Positions 57,763 to 64,000 of a DNA stretch of 64,000 nt are shown piece after piece. Both the position numbers and the translations under genes were made by a program. Where the stretch lies: the NCBI GenBank assembly GCA_016748015.1, contig JAAOMT010000514.1, forward strand, positions 248,125 through 312,124, given 5' to 3'. How positions within the stretch are numbered: position 1 is the first letter of the stretch; every line of letters starts with the position of its first letter. The notes beneath the pieces were generated by a model. It saw only the letters and a program-made list of their open reading frames with translations, was not told the DNA's origin and ran no database searches. This DNA is from Geosiphon pyriformis (lineage: Eukaryota; Glomeromycota; Glomeromycetes; Archaeosporales; Geosiphonaceae).

Positions 57763-58750
57763 TGTTACCAGAGGTTTTTGGTCTCTTCTTAGCTCTTGTA
57801 AGTTTGTTGTAATGCTGTTAATTCACGATTATGAGAAGTGTTTGAACCTCCGATAACTAAATTTATCTTCAAATTATCTCCTATAATTTGAACTGCTGGG
57901 CTTATAAGTGGAATGGCCAATTCTGTGCCAATTACTTTATATAGTTATGTTGTAGTAAATGTCAACTCTTTCCCAAGAATTGTTTATCTGAAAGCTCACT
58001 AAAAATGTGTAGTTACTTTGCTGTGAAAGTTAACTCTTCTATAGAAATTCTTGTCTGTAGACTACCCAAATGATTTATAATAAAAAAAAGAAAGAGAATA
58101 AAAGAAATGTAAAAGAAAAAGTAAAACTGATAATTTATGGAAGTCATTTTGGATCCAGGCCTGGAAGTGCTTTAACAGTCTACTGAAATTAATAGCTAAT
58201 CAATTTCAAACTGTTTAGTAGGAATTGGTTAATTTCAAGGGAAATAATTTAAGAATTTGGCTTTTCAAATTTATTTGATATTTATTTTGTTTTTGTGTAT
58301 AAAAGATGATTCTAATTATTAAATCTGAAATAAGATATATTTTCTTGAAGAGAGAAGCTCTTCTTTTATACAACTTGTCGTAACACTATTCTATGAATTT
58401 GAACTTTGCTCTTTTCTACAATTTTGCTAAACTAAAGATACATTTTGGCAAACTACAAGTTATTTCTGCAAACTATTAGATATTTTGGTGAACTATCAAT
58501 TATTTCGGTGAATTTCTACAAATTTTGGCAAACTTTTAAATGTTATATATTTTGGGGTATTACATGATTGATCATCGCACTTAGGTTACATTTGTGTTAT
58601 GTACAAATTGAATTATTAATTAAATGATAATTTTGGATATTTTGTTAATGTAATAAGTAATAATTTGAAACAATAATATATGCTAATTAATGATAAGATT
58701 TATAAGGGTAATTTCATGCTAAACAATATTTCTAATTTTGTTTGGTAACA
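57763..58750 (-). repeat. 3' LTR of element E (family II-related, 988 bp)
   Basis: TGTTACCAGAGG to TGTTTGGTAACA. Related to the element C LTRs over the whole length but clearly diverged; the GCGAATTT block is present in altered form (about 58440-58540). Confidence 0.87.
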
Positions 58751-59447
58751 TAACCTCCTCCTCAAGACTGAGCTCTATCGAAGTCCAAGTACTGTCTGTA
58801 ATTTCCAGATAATAATCCAAAATTATTGAAGAAATTTGGTCTGAAAATTGTTGAAATTTCAGTTCTGTGAGCTTTCCAATGTATTGAATCTTCAAAGGCT
58901 GTAAAATTGGGTTTTGTAGGACATTTTCACAGGTGTGAAATAGGTCATAAAGTCTAAGAGCAGCTCTTAGTTTATAATGACTATTTGTAGGTTTAGCTGT
59001 TGTCTTGAATTTATTGTAGAGTTGTTTCCGAATAGCTTTTTTTTGTGAGGTTTGTTGCTGTAAGCTCCCGTTTTTGTTTATGAAGTGTTTTTCCAATGTA
59101 GAAATATCTATATATTGGAGTATAGTCATAGTTTTTTTCATTAAGACACAATTGAAGTTTTTGTTAAATAGTAGCATTTGGTGGAATACTAATAGGAGTG
59201 AGCATTAAGTTTTTTCTTAAAGCAAGCTTTAGAAGTTCTGGCAGGTGAATTCCAGAATAACTTCTTGTGTTCTTTTTATACAGGTAATATTTTTGTGCAT
59301 TTGGGGCTAAATTTGTAACTACTTCTGTTTGGGTATAATTAATGTGGTTTCCAGTAATAGTAATAGATAATTCGAGTATTTTTTTTAAAGCTAATATTAG
59401 TTTTTGGGATAATTGTTGAATGTTTTGAGGAATAGATATTATAAGAG
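58719..59447 (-). pseudogene. Element E ORF3, unknown protein
   Basis: Closely matches ORF3 of element C: RLYDLFHTCENVLQNPIL, KIQYIGKLTELKFQQF and the acidic end WTSIELSLEEEVMLP. The start codon position of C reads ATA here, one stop is present in the first half, and an A run at about 59036-59043 shifts the frame. It ends inside the 3' LTR, as in C. High protein similarity despite silent differences suggests past selection on the protein. Confidence 0.7.
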
Positions 59448-59571
59448 ATTTGAAAATAAAAGAAAATTATTTTTGGTGTATGGGTTTTTATGTTATTTTT
59501 GTTTTGTTTTTGTGAGATTGTTTCTAAATTATAATAATATAACTATAATGATAAATTTAAATTAAGTGTTC

Positions 59572-60760
59572 AAGTTGGGAGGTTGTTCAATGACAACTAT
59601 TGGTTCTAATTTTCGGAGAATATCTTCAGGATTGATTAAAGGGGAATGTGTACCAATTTGTGAAATTAATAGTTCAGGATTGTTTCTAAAATTATAGTGT
59701 TTCAAACAATCTCCATGTGCAACTTTTGTTAGAATTTTGTTATCAAGTCTTAGCTTGTATGATCCATTGTCTAGGACTTCATAGATAAAGAATGATCTAT
59801 CCCATTTATTTTCAAATTTTCCACTCTATTGTTTTTCAGCTTTAGTTCTGTGTAAGAGAACTTTGTTTCTGATTTTAAATTCATTGGTAACTGGAGGCAA
59901 TTTGTTATCATGCTGTTCTTTCTGTTAAGCTTGGGAGTGTTTAATATGGGTGGCTGCTATTCATCATTTTCCTTCCAACGTTTTAAGCAGAGTGTAGGCT
60001 CTTCATTGTAGTGTTTTTTAGAAATTGTTTTTATCAATTGGTTGTGTTAGGTATGTTTCCATGGTGAAACTAATTGGTAATGTTGCTGTCCTTCTATAAG
60101 TTAAATCAAATGGTATGTGTTTTGTGGTATCTTGTTTTAGTGTTCTATATGCCAGTAACACTGATGGAATAAAGAGATCCTATTCTTGCTTAAAATTAGT
60201 TGAAACTTTGGCTAATGATTCACACAATGTCCTATTGAAACATTCTACAAGTCCATTTGTTTGTGGATGGTAGGGCAAAGATAATAGTCTCTTGACATTA
60301 AATTGTCCACAAATTTCCTAGATTAAATTGTTCATGAAATGTGTTCCTTGATCAAATAAAAGTTCTATTGGGCATTCATGTCTACAAATGATGTCTTCAT
60401 AGATGAAGTTTGCTACTGATTTCGCATCTACTTGTTGTATGGCTCTGGCTTCAGGCCATTTGGTAAAATAGTCTACAGCTACTACAATATAACGGTTTCC
60501 TTGGTTTGTGATAAGAAGTGGTCTGACTAAATCGATACCAACTCAGTCAAATGGCTGTCCAACTTTGATTGGGTTTTAAGGTTCTGTAGGGCAAGTTCCT
60601 CCTCTTCTTTGACAACTATTACAAGACTTAACATATTCATGAATGTTTTTTCTTATTTGAGACCAAAAATAATATGCTAGTGTTCTCTGGGTGGTGCTGT
60701 CTTTTCCTAGGTGTGCTGATAAAAGGTCTGAGTGCATGTTATATAAAATGGTTTCTTTTT
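59572..60760 (-). pseudogene. Element E integrase
   Basis: Core motifs GIDLVRPL, ELLFDQGTHF and NGLVECFNRTL give all three acidic residues; a Cys pair in SCQKRRG belongs to the N-terminal zinc site. The C-terminal segment SFFIYEVLDNGSYKLRLDN and the end EQPPNLNT are as in C. Several stops. Confidence 0.83.
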
Positions 60761-61113
60761 TATGTTTTTGTATTAATCTGAGCGGATTGTCTGGGTTTCT
60801 GAAGTTTTAATAATAAATAATATTGTTGTGTAAGAAGTATTATTTGGCTTGTTGTTGTAACTGATGTTTTTCATCTGGGGACCAATCTGTTGGGATTGTT
60901 AATGTCTCCAGATATTGTTTAAGATTGTTGTAGTTTTTGGGGTTCATTTTTTGTTGTTTTGTTGTTAATTCAAATGAGTGTTGTTTTTATGTTCTAATCT
61001 TGTCTTATTCTTGAGAGACAATCAACATTGGTGTGGAGTTTTCCTGGTTTGTGATGTACAATGTATCAGTAGTTGGCTAAAAATCCTGTCCATTGGGTTT
61101 GTTTGGCATTTAG

Positions 61114-62260
61114 CTAAGTGTTTTTGTTTTGAAGCCATTTGAGTCCAATATTATCAGTGATAATATCAAATTCTTTGGGTCTGAGGTAAAAGTTGAAGTG
61201 ATGTAGGGCCCAAATTACTGCTGCAGTTTCTAATTCTGTTGCAGAGTAGTTCTTTTCAGCTGGTTTCAATGTTCTGCTAGCATAAGCAATTACTTGCTCA
61301 TTTCCATTGTCATCTAACTGTGATAGGATGGCACCAAAGGCAGTATAAGAGGCATCTGTTGCTAACCAGAATTGGTTGCTGAAATCTGGGTAGGCGAGAA
61401 TTAGAGCTGTAGTTAGTTTTTCTTTAAAGATTTCAAATGCATTTTGGTGTTCAGCAGTCCATTTGTATTCAACATTTTTGGTGGTAAGCTGGTTGAGAGA
61501 TTTTGCAATTTCTGAGAATTCTTTGATAAACTTCCGATAGTAAGAGGCTAACCCTATGAATCCTCTTAATTCTGTAGTGTTTTGAGAAGTTTTGAAGTTT
61601 TTAACAGTGCTGATTTTTCCAGGGTCTGGTTTGATTCCATCTTTACTAATGACGTGACCAAAAAAGGCCAAGCTTGTTTTTCCAAAGTAGCATTTTTTGA
61701 TGTTGAGTTTCAATTCTGCTTTTCATAATCATTGAAATACTTCTTACAAGTATTTTAAGTATAATTCGAACAATGAAGAATAAACATCAGTATCATCAAA
61801 ATAAATGACCACTGACTTCCAAAGGAGTCCTTTGTACACAATATCTATTAATCTCTGAAATGTTGCTAGTGCATTGCATAATCCAAAAGGCATTACATTG
61901 AATTTGTAGTTTCTTTTTTGGGTTGTGAAGGCTGTTTTGAGACTATCTTTGGAATTCATGGCAACTTGTCAGTATCCGCTTTCTAGATCTAGTGTTGAAA
62001 AGTATTTGGATTTTCGAAGGGCATCTAACATGTCATCAATTCGGGGAAAAGGGTAGGCATCTTTCATGGTAATACTGTTGAGTTGTCAATAATCAACAAA
62101 AAATCATATCTTTCCATTTTTCTTCTTAATTAGGACCACAGGTGAGGCCCATGAACTTATTGATAGTTAAATAAGCCCATTGTTAAGCATCCGTTGTACT
62201 TCTTCTCAGATAAATTAGTGACTTTCTGGAGCAACTCGGTAGGCTTGTTGTTGCCTTGGT
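61114..62260 (-). pseudogene. Element E reverse transcriptase and RNase H
   Basis: RT: MPFGLCNALATFQ and a catalytic box VIYFDDTDVYS with both Asp residues (about 61785-61815), the only intact box among the four Ty3-type copies. Connection: FFGHVISKDGIKPDPG and LRGFIGLASYYRKFIKEF. RNase H in 199 open codons (61114-61713): LATDASYTAFGAILSQ, NYSATELETAAVIWAL and FDIITDNIGLKWL. Confidence 0.87.
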
Positions 62261-62286
62261 TTGGCATCTCCTGTATAAATTTGGTG

Positions 62287-63250
62287 TTAAACCAAATCAG
62301 TTTTTCCTAAGTCATTGTTGTTTTCGGTAAAGATATTGGCAAATTCTGCAATTAGCTTTTTAAGCTGGTTCTGTTGTTGTGGTTCAAGTTGTCCCATGTT
62401 GATTCGAAATAGTTTTTCTATAACAACATGATAGTTTTCAGAGCTGGTGTTTGGGTTGATTTTTGGTAGTAAATGTCCAATAATTTCAGAGAAATTGGGG
62501 ATTGTTTGGGGTAATTCTTGTTGAAAGATATTACTGTGAATAACTCCAATTTCTAAGTTATTTAATAAAACTATGGGGAAATTGTTGGGATTGTAAAAAG
62601 TAACTTGGATTTTCTTTGTTTCTTCTAGAATATAAATGTTTGAGATCGAGATATTATATTCCAAGCAGATTTGTTCATTGGACTCAAAAATTTGTTGTGT
62701 AGTTGTTGGCTTTTCACAAGTATAAATTTCAGGGTGTTTTCTAAAAGGTAAAATGATAATTGGTTGTGGAAGTTGTAAAATCTGGTAAGATTCTTTCTGT
62801 TCATTGAGGGCTATGTTTACTGAAACTGTGAATCATCCAGTTGAACCAAAATTTTGGGTTCCTCTTTCACTTTTTCCCAATAGTTCTCTTTGATTGACTA
62901 ATTGTAAACCCAAAATGTTGATTAAGGGTAAATAAATGGCTTGGGCAATTTTTTCGGCATGTTCAATCTTAAATGGCTTGTTAGTTTCATTTTGGAGTAT
63001 TACTGTTATGTCACCAGTATATTCAGCATCGATTATTCCTCCTCTGACATTGATTCCTTTGCTTGCCAAAGAGGACCAGGAGGCGATTTGAACCATTGCT
63101 CTTGGCAGAATTTCGAAAGCAATTTTGAAGTTGATTTTTGTGAGAGATTTGGGTTTGAAAACGAGAGTATTCTTGTCTGGATATTTTAGGTCATATTCAG
63201 CATTAATTTCATGTGTTTTTTTGGGTTTTATTCCTTGTCCATTGTTGTTA
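62287..63250 (-). pseudogene. Element E dUTPase domain and linker
   Basis: 195 open codons cover motif 1 (NAEYDLKYPD, Gly changed to Glu), motif 2 (ASWSSLASKGINVRG), motif 3 (GGIIDAEYTGDITVILQN), motif 4 (EKIAQAIYLPLI) and motif 5 (SERGTQNFGST). A stop follows at about 62833. The linker (YNISISNIYI to LGKTDLV) is conserved with C and ends at the RT. Confidence 0.83.
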
Positions 63251-64000
63251 AAGTATTTGAGTTGTAAGGCAGGCTGGTTTTTGATGAGATAGATAAGTGT
63301 TGTTTCAATTTCTTCTGTTGCTTCAGGTTCTCCAAATTCAATTTTGTTCTCATCATTTTTACTGGGCAGAGGAATGCTAAAAGCATAGCATTCAGGACAC
63401 CACTGTTCATCACAAGGCATAATGCATTCTTCACATAGCCTAATGTTTATTTGCTCTAATTATTGAATTTGAGCTTCTTGGGTTGGGTAGGTGTGACTTG
63501 CAATTTGGTGATAAACTTCTACTTCATCTTCATAATCAAATTTAGCTAATTTCATGGTGTATTCAATGTATTCTGTTTCCTTCATTTGATGGACATCTTC
63601 TTTGGTAGCTCTATTAATTAATGCTATTGCTAGGTCGAAAATCATCTCAGCATCATGGGGGTAGTGATAAAGTTTGTTGAGAGCATTGTTATATGCCACA
63701 TTAAAGAGTGTTCCTCTTTTTACTTTTTTTGAAATTGATAAAGCATATTAGCAGATCTGATCACAGACTTCTCCTCTCATTGTTACATCAATCCAATTGC
63801 ATTTTTCTGGTAGCATATCTCCACAAGTCAAACAAGGGGTGTTATCCCATTTTTTGCTTCTTTTTATTAGATGACTCTATCATTTTCTGTGGCAAGCCTT
63901 GCAGTAATAACAAGTATAATTTTCATATTCTTCTTCAGGTGAAATGAAGGCTCCCATTGAGAAGAGTTTCTTGTGACAGTCCTTGTATTTGAGTGGAATG
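63250..64000 (-). pseudogene. Element E Cys-rich Pol module (partial)
   Basis: CEECIMPCDEQWCPECYAF (about 63380-63440) matches CKECVMPCDDQWCLECYAL of C; ALNKLYHYPHDAEMIFDLAIALI follows the same helical pattern at about 63620-63690. Further Cys pairs (CLTC, CYYCKACH) can be read at 63810-63920 between stops. Continues past the window. Confidence 0.68.

Larger units (their letters stand above)
57763..64000 (-). mobile_element. Element E: dUTPase-encoding Ty3-type retrotransposon (right part outside window)
   Basis: 3' LTR, ORF3, integrase, RNase H, RT, linker, dUTPase and part of the Cys-rich module on the minus strand; protease, Gag and the 5' LTR lie beyond 64000. Closest to element C throughout. 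From RT to the Cys-rich module all open stretches share one frame, broken only by stops. It keeps the best catalytic residues of the Ty3-type copies here. Confidence 0.88.

Overview
The window is a transposon-rich, AT-rich nuclear segment of a fungus. The four intact host genes (SPC24, PGI1, a cysteine-rich secreted protein, DED81) have short introns (about 69-122 nt) and read as fungal. Extreme retrotransposon load, very AT-rich spacers, LINE and Ty3-type families, and an apparent minor-spliceosome (U12) intron, a class I believe is absent or rare in Ascomycota and Basidiomycota, point to an early-diverging lineage. Mucoromycota, probably arbuscular mycorrhizal Glomeromycotina, is my best guess; no single feature proves it.

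Layout. 1-2349: gag end and 5' LTR of a minus-strand Ty3-type element (A, family I) running off the left edge. 3009-23836: a complete, decayed minus-strand Ty3-type element (B, family III LTR) inserted in a 20-bp minisatellite. B is interrupted twice: by a complete element C (7173-17136, family II LTR) in its reverse transcriptase, and by a family I solo LTR (21824-22490) in its gag. 23970-25974: a plus-strand relative of B (F), LTR plus truncated gag, head to head with B. 25972-30858: minus-strand family I element D, truncated at its 3' end. 30859-34981: extremely AT-rich relics, including the 3' end and LTR of a plus-strand family I element. 34982-42068: a LINE (ORF1, ORF2, 3' tail), with a 20-N assembly gap flanked by a false 329-bp duplication, inserted in a second, more decayed copy of the same relic. 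43.5-51.8 kb: the host gene island. 51.96-57.76 kb: a second, older minus-strand LINE carrying a family I solo LTR. 57763-64000: 3' LTR and pol of a minus-strand element E (relative of C), running off the right edge.

The system most worth attention is the B/C/E retrotransposon group. Each encodes, in one reading frame, Gag (seen in B and C), aspartic protease, a cysteine-rich zinc-finger-like module, a dUTPase domain with five recognisable motifs, reverse transcriptase, RNase H and integrase, then a separate third ORF of about 210-240 residues between integrase and 3' LTR whose family I do not recognise. Protease-dUTPase-RT order differs from both classic retroviral placements. Family I (A, D) instead has Gag and Pol in different frames joined by a textbook -1 slippery heptamer directly before the gag stop. 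Nearly every inactivating nonsense change that can be compared between copies is a C:G to T:A transition.

Host genes: SPC24 (kinetochore) is convergent with PGI1 (glycolysis). PGI1, the secreted protein and DED81 (asparaginyl-tRNA synthetase) lie on the minus strand as separate genes. No rRNA, tRNA gene or CRISPR array was seen.
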